DNA from: Anaerolineales bacterium
Lineage (GTDB): Bacteria > Chloroflexota > Anaerolineae > 4572-78 > J111
Direction: 5' to 3'
Assembly (NCBI GenBank): GCA_015075405.1
Contig: JABTUK010000004.1
Span: 1,302,001-1,366,000 of the forward strand
DNA: 64,000 nt
The translations under genes and the position numbers were made by a program. The notes under the pieces were generated by a model. It saw only the letters and a program-made list of their open reading frames with translations, was not told where the DNA came from and did no database searches. Shown piece by piece: positions 15,638-24,912 of this stretch (the stretch's first letter is position 1; every line of letters starts with the position of its first letter).

Positions 15638-18600
15638 TCAATCAAACTTGTCGAACAGCTTGTGCAGTTCACGCGGGCGGGTGCGGGTCAAATCGGCCAC
15701 GCGATCATTGGCTTCGCGCAAACGCTGGCTGAGTACATTGATAAGTTCCAGCGACAGGTCGGGGTACTGCCGGGCCAGGGCAATCAGCGGCTCACGGCGC
15801 AACCGCAGGGTCAGGGTATCTTGCAAAGCAATGGCCGCATCGGAGCGGGGACTGTTATCGAACAAGTTCATTTCGCCAAAATAGGAGTGGGCCTCGATGG
15901 TGGCCAGGCGGGCAAAAGAGCCTTTGCGTTTTTCCTGCTCAATGCCTACCCGCCCGCTGACAACCACGTACAACGCGCCGCCGGGGTCGCCGGCATTGAA
16001 GATACGGGCATCTTCTTCAAAAAGCTGTTCTTCGCAGACATTGGCCAGCACTTTGAGTTGGTCAATGGTCATCCCCTGGAAAAAGGGAACTTCCTTCAAA
16101 AAGATAATTTTTTCGATGGCGGAAAGCAAGAGTCCCTCCTCTTGAATGACGCTGGTAATGTACGAGCCGGCCATGATCCGTTTGGCAGCCCGCGCAGCCA
16201 GGCGGACATCTATTTGCGAGTCGGCAAAGGCCGTTTCAATCATGGTTTCAATTTCGGCCAGGCTGAAGGGCAGACCATTGTTTGTAGGTGAGGCCGGGGC
16301 AGCAGGTTCTTCGGGAGGAGGTTGAGGTTGGCCTTTCTCCATGATGGCTCCCAATAGGTCGGCGGGCCGGCTGCGACGGGGTTTAGCTTCTGCGGGCTGG
16401 TCAGGTTTGTCGCTGTTGGTTGACCCGATCAATGCGCCGAACAAATCGGCGGGCCGGCTGCGGCGCTGGCGCTCTATGGGCTGTGGCTCCGGGGCCGGTG
16501 GGGCCGGCTCCTCGGCGGCCAGGAGGTCCAATGGATTGGCCCGGCGGGGGCGGGCTGCTTTTGGTTCTTCCGGGGCGGGTTCGGTGGGACTGGCTGCTTC
16601 ATTTGCAGTTGGGTCGGCCAACTCGGCCGCCCGTTGATTGACCACTTCGTGAATTTTGAGAATCCGGGGGGGAGGTCCGGCGGGCCGTTCCGGCAGGAAG
16701 GTAGCAGCCATTTCGCCCAGGGCCAGCGTCATCACCGCCCGAAACCAGGGGTCATCGGGATTGGTCAGCAGTTGTTTAACAGCCTCTACCGTTTGGGGGT
16801 GGGTCATTTCCCAGGTTTCGTGGCTAAGCTGTAACAACTGGGCCGGGATTAACCCCGGTTCAAACAAAGGGGCCATCAATTTGGCCGTTTGGGGGGTGGT
16901 CATGGCTTCGAGCGCCTCGGCGGCGTTGGCGCGGGTGCGGGCCGTTTCGCTCTCAAACGACTCGGCCACAATTTTAACCGCTTCTTTGCCGTGAATGGCG
17001 GTGAGTAGGTAAAAAATTTCATCCAAAAGTTGCTGATTTTGCTCGCGGATGGCGCTTTGCAAAATCCCCACGCTGGGAAATTGGCTGCAAGGGTCAAGCG
17101 CGGTCAGCAGGCCGTAGCTGCGATAGATTTCCAGCAGGTTGCCGGTGATGTGGGCCTCGACCAACGGCCCAAATTCGCGTTGGTTGATGCGGCTCAGGGC
17201 CATCGTTGCCATCTTGCGCAGCAGGGGGTTGGCCGAATTTAGGGCCGGATGCACGGTTGGGATGACCGCCTTGCCGGCGTGGGCCAGCACATCAACGGCG
17301 GTTGACCTGACCTGCGGACTGGGGTCGGTCAGGGCATTCAGCATCAGTTGGTAGGCGGCGGGGTTATGGATGCGGGCTAAAATGGTCAGCGCGGCCTGGC
17401 GGATACGTTCAACCGGGTCCTGGGCCAGCCGGTTCATTTTGTCCAGAACCAAGGTGATAATGGGGGCCGGTATTTTTTGAGAGAGGTAAGTTTCAACGGC
17501 CAGGGCCGCTTCCAGGCGGACTTCGTCGGCGGCGTCGGCCAGGCAGTCAAGCAGGGTATGGATAAAGCGCGGGTCGCCGGTTTGGTTGAGCACGCGCACC
17601 CCTCGCGCCCGCAGATGGGGGTCTTGATGCTTTAAAAATTCATCCAGGGTTTGGATGGCCGAAATTTGATATTCGGGATCGTTGGCGCGCAGCAGCGTAG
17701 GCAAAATTCTGGCCCTGACTTCGGTATCGGGATCGGTTAACAACTTGGCGGTCAGGGCCAGAAATTGTTTATCCTGCGAGTCGCTTAACTCTTCCAGCCC
17801 GGCAATGGCCGATTGGCGAACTCGACCATCTTCATCTTCCAGAAAATCAATGTAGAGCTGGCGCACCGGCTCGCCTACATAATCGGCGGCCACCACCACG
17901 TCGAGAATAGCAGCCCGGCTGCGCGGGTCGGTTGCGGCTTTGGCCGCTTGACTCAAGATAGAAATCGCCGCGCTGCCGCCAATCTGGCTGATGAGCTTGG
18001 CCATAAAAATGGTAAATTCGTGGTTGGTGCTTTCTTCCATTTTTTGGCGCAAGCTGTTAAGGGTGGCCGGGTCGGTTACGGTGAGGGGGGTTGCTTCCTG
18101 CAATAATAAGAAGGAAAAGTCCTCTTGCTCCAACATCTGGATCAAAGCGCGGGTGTACTGCTTGCGAATAACCAGGGTGCTGGCCAGATAAGCCACCGAC
18201 AGCAGCAAAATCCCGGCGGAGAGGAACCAAACCGCCGAGGCAAAGGGCAACAGCAAGAGGAGGCCACCGCTGAGGCCACCCAGCGGCGCAACCAGGCCGC
18301 CGATAAAGGCTCGCGCCCGGCCTTTGACCCGCAGCGGCACGGCGTTGTAAAGTAGGCTGTCGGGCGGATTGCGAAAGGTGGAACGAAAAGCGTTCCGGTC
18401 GAAATAAGCCAGCGCGGCGGTGACCAGGCTGGGCCGCCAGGTGAGCGCGCCGCTGATGGCTAAATTGCCGATGGGAAAAATAAGGTTGGCATTGCCGACG
18501 CCAATCCAGCCGATAATCCGGCTGAGCAAAAAGAGCTGGATGGGCAGGGCAATCAAATTGGTTACACCGTTGAGGGCGCCGGTGTAATTGGAGATGGCCT

Positions 18601-19426
18601 GGGCCGTGCCTAACTCGGCCAGCAAAATCTGGCTGGTCCGAAATTCCAGGAAGGGGATGAGCACCATCAACAGCAGGGTCGAAACGGCCATCCACAGCAA
18701 AAAGCGGGATTGGGTGACATAGTGATAACCCTCGCGGATATTCTCCAGGTAGGAGGGGCGGCCCTGATTTTTGGCTTTACTGCCAGGGTTGATTTCGGCG
18801 GGTTGCTCTAAGGTGGCCTTATCCTCCTTAAAGAGATAGGGCATCAGCCCAATCAACACCATGACGATGATGATGGCGCTTGACCAGATGGTAATAATAT
18901 TGGCCGGGTCCAGCCAGCGGTTCAGCAGGAACATGGTCAAACCGGCCAGAATCCCGCCGATGCGGCTGGCCGTGGCCAAAATGGGCACAATTCGTTTGGC
19001 CGATTGGGTATCGTAAAAGCTGTTGGTGAGGGTGTACCAGTGAACCAGGAAAATATCAGACAGGGGGACAAACATAATCAGGTAGAGTAACGGATAAGCG
19101 ATGCGGTCCATGCCTTCGGCCAGTAGCAGGCGGCCGGCCACCACCCCCAGCAGCCCCAGGCCCAGAATCCCCAGGGCGACTTTGGTGTTGGCAATGCGGT
19201 CGGCAAAGGCGGTGTAAATGGCTGTTACCGGAACAGACGCCACCGCTACGGCGACAAAGACCCAGGGCAGATATTCTACGCCCACTTGCTGGAGAAAGGC
19301 TGCCTCAACAATGGTTTCACCCCAGGTTGCGCCGGTGATATAGATAAAAAAGATGAGGTACAGGTATAACAAACGGGGCCATTCGCCGGGGCGAATATTA
19401 AACAGTTTGCTGAATAAACGAGTCAT
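15638..19426 (-). CDS. ATP/ADP-carrier-like membrane protein with HEAT repeats and cyclic-nucleotide-binding domain
   Basis: 1262 aa from the ATG at 19426; a longer frame opens at a TTG at 19474 beside a repeat. Residues 1-420 are polytopic, resembling Npt1/TLC nucleotide carriers or MFS (GEWPRLLYLYLIFFIYITG, repeated TM segments). About 440-910 is HEAT-type helical repeats, then a Pro/Ala/Arg-rich linker, then a cyclic-nucleotide-binding domain (about 1115-1242) with GGALYVVVSGRVG and FGEMNLFDNSPRSDA matching the phosphate-binding cassette. The linker repeats a short motif three times (RRANPLDLL, RRSRPADLF, RRSRPADLL). It precedes the NRPS genes by 7 bp, so it may move or regulate something for the pathway. 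Transport substrate is unknown. Confidence 0.8.
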   Translation of the reverse strand: MTRLFSKLFNIRPGEWPRLLYLYLIFFIYITGATWGETIVEAAFLQQVGVEYLPWVFVAVAVASVPVTAIYTAFADRIANTKVALGILGLGLLGVVAGRLLLAEGMDRIAYPLLYLIMFVPLSDIFLVHWYTLTNSFYDTQSAKRIVPILATASRIGGILAGLTMFLLNRWLDPANIITIWSSAIIIVMVLIGLMPYLFKEDKATLEQPAEINPGSKAKNQGRPSYLENIREGYHYVTQSRFLLWMAVSTLLLMVLIPFLEFRTSQILLAELGTAQAISNYTGALNGVTNLIALPIQLFLLSRIIGWIGVGNANLIFPIGNLAISGALTWRPSLVTAALAYFDRNAFRSTFRNPPDSLLYNAVPLRVKGRARAFIGGLVAPLGGLSGGLLLLLPFASAVWFLSAGILLLSVAYLASTLVIRKQYTRALIQMLEQEDFSFLLLQEATPLTVTDPATLNSLRQKMEESTNHEFTIFMAKLISQIGGSAAISILSQAAKAATDPRSRAAILDVVVAADYVGEPVRQLYIDFLEDEDGRVRQSAIAGLEELSDSQDKQFLALTAKLLTDPDTEVRARILPTLLRANDPEYQISAIQTLDEFLKHQDPHLRARGVRVLNQTGDPRFIHTLLDCLADAADEVRLEAALAVETYLSQKIPAPIITLVLDKMNRLAQDPVERIRQAALTILARIHNPAAYQLMLNALTDPSPQVRSTAVDVLAHAGKAVIPTVHPALNSANPLLRKMATMALSRINQREFGPLVEAHITGNLLEIYRSYGLLTALDPCSQFPSVGILQSAIREQNQQLLDEIFYLLTAIHGKEAVKIVAESFESETARTRANAAEALEAMTTPQTAKLMAPLFEPGLIPAQLLQLSHETWEMTHPQTVEAVKQLLTNPDDPWFRAVMTLALGEMAATFLPERPAGPPPRILKIHEVVNQRAAELADPTANEAASPTEPAPEEPKAARPRRANPLDLLAAEEPAPPAPEPQPIERQRRSRPADLFGALIGSTNSDKPDQPAEAKPRRSRPADLLGAIMEKGQPQPPPEEPAAPASPTNNGLPFSLAEIETMIETAFADSQIDVRLAARAAKRIMAGSYITSVIQEEGLLLSAIEKIIFLKEVPFFQGMTIDQLKVLANVCEEQLFEEDARIFNAGDPGGALYVVVSGRVGIEQEKRKGSFARLATIEAHSYFGEMNLFDNSPRSDAAIALQDTLTLRLRREPLIALARQYPDLSLELINVLSQRLREANDRVADLTRTRPRELHKLFDKFD

Positions 19427-19476
19427 AGCCGGTTTTGGGGCGTCTATCCATTCTCTTACAGTTCTCTGACACAAAA

Positions 19477-19580
19477 AAGGCTAAGGCTGAGGCTAAACAG
19501 AACAAAAAGGTTGACTTTGTTCTGCGCCTCGCCCCTTCGGGTGCGCCGAAGGGCGTAGCCTTAGCCTTAGCCTCAGCCTT
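19477..19580. repeat. Word-multimer hairpin (AGGCTA type) with nested stem
   Basis: AAGGCTAAGGCTGAGGCTAA on the left pairs with TTAGCCTTAGCCTCAGCCTT on the right. A second perfect stem, CAGAACAAA/TTTGTTCTG, is nested at 19498-19524. It fills the gap between the MinD-like gene and the carrier gene. The same word is used inside the family 1 element at 47435-47534. Confidence 0.75.
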
Positions 19581-19593
19581 CCCATAAAGTCGT

Positions 19594-20349
19594 CTAAGCC
19601 ATCAGCTTGGCGGCAACTTGTTTGAGAGACTGCGTAACCCGGTGTTCCGGGTAGCGCAGCGCAAAAATCCCGGCGCTGGCCAGGGCCATCATCTCGTCGG
19701 AGTGAGGCAGAACGGCGGCAACTTCGCTGTTATAGGTCTCTTCGACCCGTTTTTGTACGTCGGCAAAGTTGAAAACCTCCGGCACTTTATTGACCAGCAG
19801 CAGCAGGCGCGGCACATTCAGCTTACGGGCCACCTCGACGGTGACGCCGGTGCCCTGATAATCTTGCTGGTCGGGCCGCAGGATGATGACCAAGGCATCG
19901 GAGATGGCGATAGATAGCAGGGTTTCCTCGTTGAGGCCGGGGTGGGTGTCAATCATCAGCACATCGAGATTCAGATTTTCCACCAAATCGTGGAAGCCAT
20001 CATTGAGCAGGCCCACATCGTACCCTTCGCGCAGCACACGGGCAATCTCGCCGGCCTTGATGCTGGAGGGGATGAGGTAGATTTGGCCTTTGATGGCGCT
20101 GCCGAGGCGGGCAGTAACATCATGGGCGGTCTCCTCGATGGCGCATTTGCCCCATAGATAATCGTTTAAAGAATGGCGCATATCGTCTTCTTCCATCCCA
20201 AACAGGACGTGAATGCCGGGCGATTGGATATCGGTATCAATCACGCCCACCTTGAGACCCTGGGCGGCCAACAGTGCGGTAATGTTAGCGGTGGTATTCG
20301 ATTTGCCTGTTCCACCCCGGAAAGAGTGGATAGAAATAATTTTAGACAT
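19594..20349 (-). CDS. MinD/ParA-like P-loop ATPase, paralogue 2
   Basis: A 251-aa paralogue of the 864-1622 protein, strongly similar along its length (MSKI-SIHSFR-GTGKS, H-FTLRYPEHR-type ending). Its P-loop is FRGGTGKS: both glycines are kept but the signature lysine of the KGGxGK motif is again arginine. The acidic motif is IDTDIQSPG, nearer to canonical MinD/ParA than the other copy. LMIDTHPGLNEE corresponds to the Walker B region. It is encoded between the winged-helix gene and the carrier/HEAT gene, so the two ATPases bracket the NRPS region. A heteromeric pair with one weaker ATPase is an attractive but untested reading. Confidence 0.87.
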   Translation of the reverse strand: MSKIISIHSFRGGTGKSNTTANITALLAAQGLKVGVIDTDIQSPGIHVLFGMEEDDMRHSLNDYLWGKCAIEETAHDVTARLGSAIKGQIYLIPSSIKAGEIARVLREGYDVGLLNDGFHDLVENLNLDVLMIDTHPGLNEETLLSIAISDALVIILRPDQQDYQGTGVTVEVARKLNVPRLLLLVNKVPEVFNFADVQKRVEETYNSEVAAVLPHSDEMMALASAGIFALRYPEHRVTQSLKQVAAKLMA

Positions 20350-20367
20350 AAATAGCTCCTAAGAAAA

Positions 20368-20460
20368 TAGTAGACGGTAGACGGTAGACGGCAGACGGGG
20401 AAATTATATAACTCTGCTACTTGCTACCTTGCTACCTTTTCATTGTTAGTTTGTCTCAGG
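20368..20460. repeat. Repeat built on TAGACGG and GCTACCTT words, copy 1
   Basis: TAGTAGACGGTAGACGG words are followed by GCTACTTGCTACCTTGCTACC and TTTTCATTGTTAGT. The same arrangement recurs at 48247-48341, and its left part at 55788-55825. It lies in the gap between the winged-helix and MinD-like genes. Confidence 0.75.
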
Positions 20461-20487
20461 TTTGTCAACACGGCTTTGAAACATGTT

Positions 20488-20835
20488 TTACTCTCCTTTA
20501 TCTTGTTCCAGGAGATTATCCAACGCCGACCAGACCCCGGTTGAGAGTTTTTTATCGGCTTTGCGGGCAAAGAAAGCTTTGTACCAAATTTCGCCGCTCA
20601 CTTCAACCCGGCGGACTAACCCTTTTGCCACCAGATCATCCAAAACCGTCTGAGTTTCTTCGGGGGTTTGGTTCATCTCCTGGGCAATATCGGCCAGGCT
20701 CATCCCATTACGGCGGACAATTTTTTTGGCAATGGCGGCCAAGCCGGGGGGTAAGTCCAACAGATCAATCGGCGAAAGACCCTCTTGCCGTCCACGGGCG
20801 TCAAGTTCATCTTGCAAACGATCAAATAGTCCCAT
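20488..20835 (-). CDS. Small winged-helix protein
   Basis: 115 aa. Residues about 35-80 read as a helix-turn-helix/winged-helix (AIAKKIVRRNGMSLADIAQEM, then TVLDDLVAKGLVRRVE), like small MarR- or DprA-C-terminal-type wHTH domains. A C-terminal helix follows. It could bind DNA or mediate protein contacts; I cannot name a family. The start codon overlaps the stop of the upstream zinc protein gene (TAATG), indicating coupling. The two-gene unit heads the long minus-strand run, so it may regulate it. Confidence 0.65.
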   Translation of the reverse strand: MGLFDRLQDELDARGRQEGLSPIDLLDLPPGLAAIAKKIVRRNGMSLADIAQEMNQTPEETQTVLDDLVAKGLVRRVEVSGEIWYKAFFARKADKKLSTGVWSALDNLLEQDKGE

Positions 20836-21047
20836 TAGTAAATCTCCGGCATTGGAATAGGCTCCGGCTGCGGCTTACAAACGCCACACCACAGCGCATC
20901 CGCTACAACAATGGTTTTGGGGGTTTGGGCGCGGCCCACGTAGACGGCCAGAATAACAGGCATTTGACTGTGGTGATTGGCGCAAACGCCCCGGCCACAG
21001 AACTTGCAAACGCCCATGGCCGTCTGGCCACACTGGTGACAAACCAT
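20835..21047 (-). CDS. Small cysteine-rich putative zinc-binding protein
   Basis: 70 aa with CHQCG, CKFCGRGVCANHH and CGVC: paired CxxC motifs plus a Cys/His cluster typical of treble-clef or B-box-like zinc sites. There is a strong SD (AAGGAGG) just before the ATG. I do not recognise a named family. First gene of the minus-strand run and coupled to the winged-helix gene. The 208 bp upstream (21048-21255) hold no gene and no promoter I could call confidently. Confidence 0.6.
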   Translation of the reverse strand: MVCHQCGQTAMGVCKFCGRGVCANHHSQMPVILAVYVGRAQTPKTIVVADALWCGVCKPQPEPIPMPEIY

Positions 21048-21255
21048 ATTCGCCTCCTTGTTTGATTTTGATAGCTTTACTGCTGTAGTCGAAATATCAG
21101 GCGTGGTTATAAGACAGACAAAAGCCGAAAGAAAAATTGATTCAACAAAGACACGGCATTGCAGGCGAAGAGAATATTGCCGTTGGCCTGTCTTTCTGGT
21201 GGATAATATTAAGACTACCGCAATCTACCCATTTAAGCAAATGATTATTTAATTT

Positions 21256-24200
21256 TTAGTTTTTCGCCAGGCTCAGACTTACCGGCGGGACAGGTTGGCT
21301 CAAGGCCGTTTGGGCAAATTGAGCCAGCCACTCCTCATAATTCCCGATTGCCTCCTGTGATTTTAATGTTTGAAGCAAGGTCTCAAGCGCAGGCTGGACG
21401 ATCTCCCCAGCGGTGGTTAGGGCAGCTTGAGCCAGCTTTACGGCTGCCTCAGACTGGCCTTGCTGCGCCAACCGCCAGGCCCGTGCGCCCTCGGCCCACC
21501 CCTGCAACGTGGGGGTAAACTCAGTTTGGTCTAATCCCTCAAGTTGGCCTGTCAAAATAGCTTGCTTGCCACGGGCCTCAACACTGCCCAATTCAATCGC
21601 CTGGCTATAGGCGGCCGCGGCGGCTCGGTAGTCGCCCTGGAGGGCCAGCACATCCGCCCGACCTTCGGCGGCGGCGGCTCGCTCAGCCAGGGGAGCATTA
21701 GCCAGGTTCAGAACGCCGGCATAATACTCAGCCGCGCCGGCATACGCGCCCCGTTCTCTGGCTCTATCTCCGGCGCGACGCCCAAAGCGGGCTGCTTTTT
21801 CGATGGCCGCACCTTGGGTGTAATGATAAGCAATCAACTCTAAATTTTGCTCCGCCTCCGGCTGGCTCTCAACCAATCCGTCGGCAATTTTGGTGTGCCA
21901 GCGCTGCCGCTGCGAAAAACCCAGCGTAGTATAAATTGCCTCTTGCAGCAGGGGATGGCAAAATTGATAGCGGGTGGTCTGAACAGCGTTTAAAAAGAAA
22001 GCCTGAGTCGCCGTTTCAAGCGCCGCGCCAACTTCTGTTTCGCTCAGATGGGGCTGGCATAATTTTACCAGGCTGTCAACCTCAAAAACCTGGCCCAGCA
22101 CGGCAGCGCGTTTCAGAACCTCCTGGTGCGGCAGGGGTAACTCGTCCAGCCGAGCCAACAGCAGCCCGTGCAGCGACAGCGGCAGGGCCGGCGCCCGGCC
22201 CGTCCAGCGGGCTTCGCCGCTCTGCCGGTCCAACAGAACCATATCAGCCTGTCTAAGCGCCTCGCACAGTTCGACCACATACAAAGGATTGCCACCCGCT
22301 CGCCCGCAAATCCAACCGGCCAGTGCCGCGTCCAGTTGGCGCGCTCCCAGGGTGCGTTGGGCCACCTCGACCAAAACTTCGGGTGGCAATTTATCCAGCG
22401 CTAGCGGCGTCACGGGGGTGAAAGCGGGCGACGTCTCCTGTCCGGTTAAGGCTAATAAAATAGGCAGGTGGGTAATTTGACGTAACAAGGCGCGCAGTAA
22501 GGCAGTGGAGTCGTGGTCCAGCCAATCAATATCTTCTAAAATGACCACCACCGGCTCGCGCGCGGCCAGCTTTTTTAACCATTCAAGCAGGGCGCGCGGC
22601 CCGCTGACTCGTTCCTCCAGCCTGGCCCACATGCTTTTTTCGGGGCGGCGGGGTTCGGCCAGACGGCTTTGTAACAAGTTTTGCAGGGAGGAAGGAGTCG
22701 CCTGAGGCGGCGGGTCGGCTTGAGTTTTGGCGCTGAGCAGACTCAACAAAGAGGGGGGGGGTGTGGTTGGGGCCGGTTGGCCGGCCACTGGACTGCTACC
22801 ACTGCCCTTCAGGGAGTCCATCGCCGGCAGTCCTAGCAGATTGGCCAGAACTTTTTCTGAAGCTGTCAGGCCGAGAGAGTCTAATGCTTCGGCCAGGCGG
22901 ACTCGCTGTAAACCGGGGTTGTAGCGCTCGTCGAGGTCGAGCCAGCCGGTCAACATATCGGTCCAGGGCAGGAGCGGGATGTGTTTGCCGTGCGGCTGGC
23001 AGCGCCCCACTAGCACGGTCAGGCCGCGCTGCCGGGCCATTTCGGCCAGGTGCGACATCAAAGTAGTTTTGCCCAGGCCGGTTTCGCCGCTCACCAGCCA
23101 GGCGCTGCCTTGTTTAGCCAAAGCGGTTGAGGTGAGCAGCAAGTTATCCAGAGCCAGCGCCAGTTGCGATGTTTCGGCTTCACGGTTCAACAGGGGCCGG
23201 GCTAAAGGTTGCAGCCGGGTGCCGCGCCGCATTTCGCGCACATTGACAATGACCACCGGCCCGTCAATGCCTTTAAGCGTGACCGGCGGCAGCGGGTCGC
23301 CCACAAAGGCCGACTGCGCTTTGGCCCAGATGTCGAAATCGAGGATGATCTGGCCGGGTTGGGCTTTGCTCATCAGTCGAGCCGCCCGGTTGACCGCCGG
23401 CCCGGCAATCACCGACTCGCGGCGATATTTGGCCCCGATCTCACCAGTAAAAATGAGGCCGTGAGTAATACCGCTGCATTGGCTGAGGGGCGGGTCGAGC
23501 TGAAATTCGCGGTTAATCTGGTCCAGGGCGCGGGTCAATTGCAGCGCCGCCGAAACAGCGTAGCTGGTCGTACCCTCGTGGGCGCGCGGCGTGCCAAAGG
23601 TGTTGACCAGGATAAAGCCTTCGCTCCAGGCGTCCACCTGGCTGATGACGCCTTCGTGCTGGTTGACAATCTCCTGGACGCGCACAAAAAGGCGTTGGAA
23701 GACCTTTGTCGCTAATTCCGGGCCATGTTCGATGGCCAGCCTTTCCAGGCCCACCAGGTTAACAAACTGCACCGCAACTGGGCGCAGTTCGGGCGGTAAA
23801 CCGCGCTGGCGCTCGGTGTTGACCAGCCGGGCCAGCATGTCTTCGGGCAAGAAGGGGGCCAGCCGTTCGACTCGCTGTACCGTAATCTCCAATGTTTCCA
23901 ACGCCTCGGCTACTGTCAGACCCAAGACACTTGAACCGCCGGAGCGGCGGGTTGGCAGCGAAATTTCGTAGTCGCCCAGCGCCTCGCCCCAATCGTCAAT
24001 CACCAGCGAACCGTCGAGAGTGAAGTGAGCAGCGGCGATGGCGCGAGCCTGCTCACCCAACCTCACCTGCCCTGGTTCAGCTTCTTTTTCGGCGGCAGTG
24101 GCCCCAAAAATGCCCGGCCCGCTGATCAGTAGTTCCATGCGCCGGCTGTCGCCGGCAATGCCGGCATAGACCGGGCCGCGTTCAACCCCGGCGCTCATAG

Positions 24201-24777
24201 TCAGGCTGCACCGGCCAAACTCGGTTTCAAAGGAGGCAAAGGGGGTAATGGCCCGCTCCATACGCAGGGCGGCCCGCGTGGCTTGCAGCACATCTTCGCC
24301 GTGCGCTTTTTGGGGAAAATAAACCAGGGCCGCATCACCGACAAAAACCAGCAAGTCGCCCCCGGATGCAATCAGCGGGTCAAGCACTGCCGAGAAGAGG
24401 CTATTCATGATTTGGTTCATTGCTTCGTGGCCGCGGCCCTGGCCCTGTCGAGCCAAGAGTTCGGTCAGGGCGGTGAAGCCGGTCACATCGGCAAAAATGA
24501 AGGTTCCTGCCAACAGTTCCCCGTGCGGCTGGCCAGGCTTTGGGTTCCGCTCAAGCAGATAGCGGGGCATGTATTGAATTAAAACGCGATGAAGGGGATC
24601 AAGGGCGCGCACCGCCTTGAGCAATTCGGCGGCGATGGCCGGCTGCTGGTCATCATCAGCCTGGGCCAAATCGGGCGGCAACGACCGCAGTCCGTCAAAT
24701 AAGTTAGCCGGAAGAAAGCGGGCCAGGCGCGGCAAAAGGGCAGACCAAATCAACTGGTAACTTTGTGGCTGACTCAT
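21256..24777 (-). CDS. Soluble-adenylyl-cyclase-like regulator: two cyclase domains, AAA ATPase, TPR
   Basis: 1173 aa. The first class III cyclase domain (about 90-270) keeps both metal aspartates (FADVTGFT and FVGDAALVYF). The second (about 325-510) has FVNLVGLERL, with Asn for the first Asp, so it is probably a non-catalytic partner half. A P-loop ATPase follows (SGETGLGKTT at about 560; VVILEDIDWLD at about 744), then TPR-like helices. The C1-C2-AAA-TPR order matches mammalian soluble adenylyl cyclase and related bacterial proteins. It could supply cyclic nucleotide for the cyclic-nucleotide-binding domain of the 15638-19426 protein. Nucleotide specificity cannot be read safely. Confidence 0.88.
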   Translation of the reverse strand: MSQPQSYQLIWSALLPRLARFLPANLFDGLRSLPPDLAQADDDQQPAIAAELLKAVRALDPLHRVLIQYMPRYLLERNPKPGQPHGELLAGTFIFADVTGFTALTELLARQGQGRGHEAMNQIMNSLFSAVLDPLIASGGDLLVFVGDAALVYFPQKAHGEDVLQATRAALRMERAITPFASFETEFGRCSLTMSAGVERGPVYAGIAGDSRRMELLISGPGIFGATAAEKEAEPGQVRLGEQARAIAAAHFTLDGSLVIDDWGEALGDYEISLPTRRSGGSSVLGLTVAEALETLEITVQRVERLAPFLPEDMLARLVNTERQRGLPPELRPVAVQFVNLVGLERLAIEHGPELATKVFQRLFVRVQEIVNQHEGVISQVDAWSEGFILVNTFGTPRAHEGTTSYAVSAALQLTRALDQINREFQLDPPLSQCSGITHGLIFTGEIGAKYRRESVIAGPAVNRAARLMSKAQPGQIILDFDIWAKAQSAFVGDPLPPVTLKGIDGPVVIVNVREMRRGTRLQPLARPLLNREAETSQLALALDNLLLTSTALAKQGSAWLVSGETGLGKTTLMSHLAEMARQRGLTVLVGRCQPHGKHIPLLPWTDMLTGWLDLDERYNPGLQRVRLAEALDSLGLTASEKVLANLLGLPAMDSLKGSGSSPVAGQPAPTTPPPSLLSLLSAKTQADPPPQATPSSLQNLLQSRLAEPRRPEKSMWARLEERVSGPRALLEWLKKLAAREPVVVILEDIDWLDHDSTALLRALLRQITHLPILLALTGQETSPAFTPVTPLALDKLPPEVLVEVAQRTLGARQLDAALAGWICGRAGGNPLYVVELCEALRQADMVLLDRQSGEARWTGRAPALPLSLHGLLLARLDELPLPHQEVLKRAAVLGQVFEVDSLVKLCQPHLSETEVGAALETATQAFFLNAVQTTRYQFCHPLLQEAIYTTLGFSQRQRWHTKIADGLVESQPEAEQNLELIAYHYTQGAAIEKAARFGRRAGDRARERGAYAGAAEYYAGVLNLANAPLAERAAAAEGRADVLALQGDYRAAAAAYSQAIELGSVEARGKQAILTGQLEGLDQTEFTPTLQGWAEGARAWRLAQQGQSEAAVKLAQAALTTAGEIVQPALETLLQTLKSQEAIGNYEEWLAQFAQTALSQPVPPVSLSLAKN

Positions 24778-24912
24778 CCTCTTGTCTTCCCTGGGGTGAG
24801 CTGGGCAGCACCGCTCACGGCGTATCCCTGATAGTAGATGTTACCAGTGTACCATAGCTTAAGCACTTGTCAATCGAAAAATCTATTTCATGGGAATATT
24901 ATCCTAGCCTTT

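Noticed and set aside
15305..16291. Long plus-strand reading frame opposite the NRPS start and the carrier gene
   Set aside because: Shadow of GC-rich coding DNA on the other strand; composition is Gly/Gln-rich with no domain.
19427..19474. Extended start of the carrier gene at a TTG
   Set aside because: No SD, borders a repeat, and the ATG at 19426 fits the family start (MTRLFSKLFNIRPGEWPRLL).
20368..20460. CRISPR-like appearance of short spaced repeats
   Set aside because: Repeat units are 7-8 bases with no constant-length spacers and no cas genes are present.
20421..21065. Long plus-strand reading frame (about 214 codons) opposite the winged-helix and zinc genes
   Set aside because: Antisense to two well-supported genes, begins in repeat DNA, and has no SD or family similarity.
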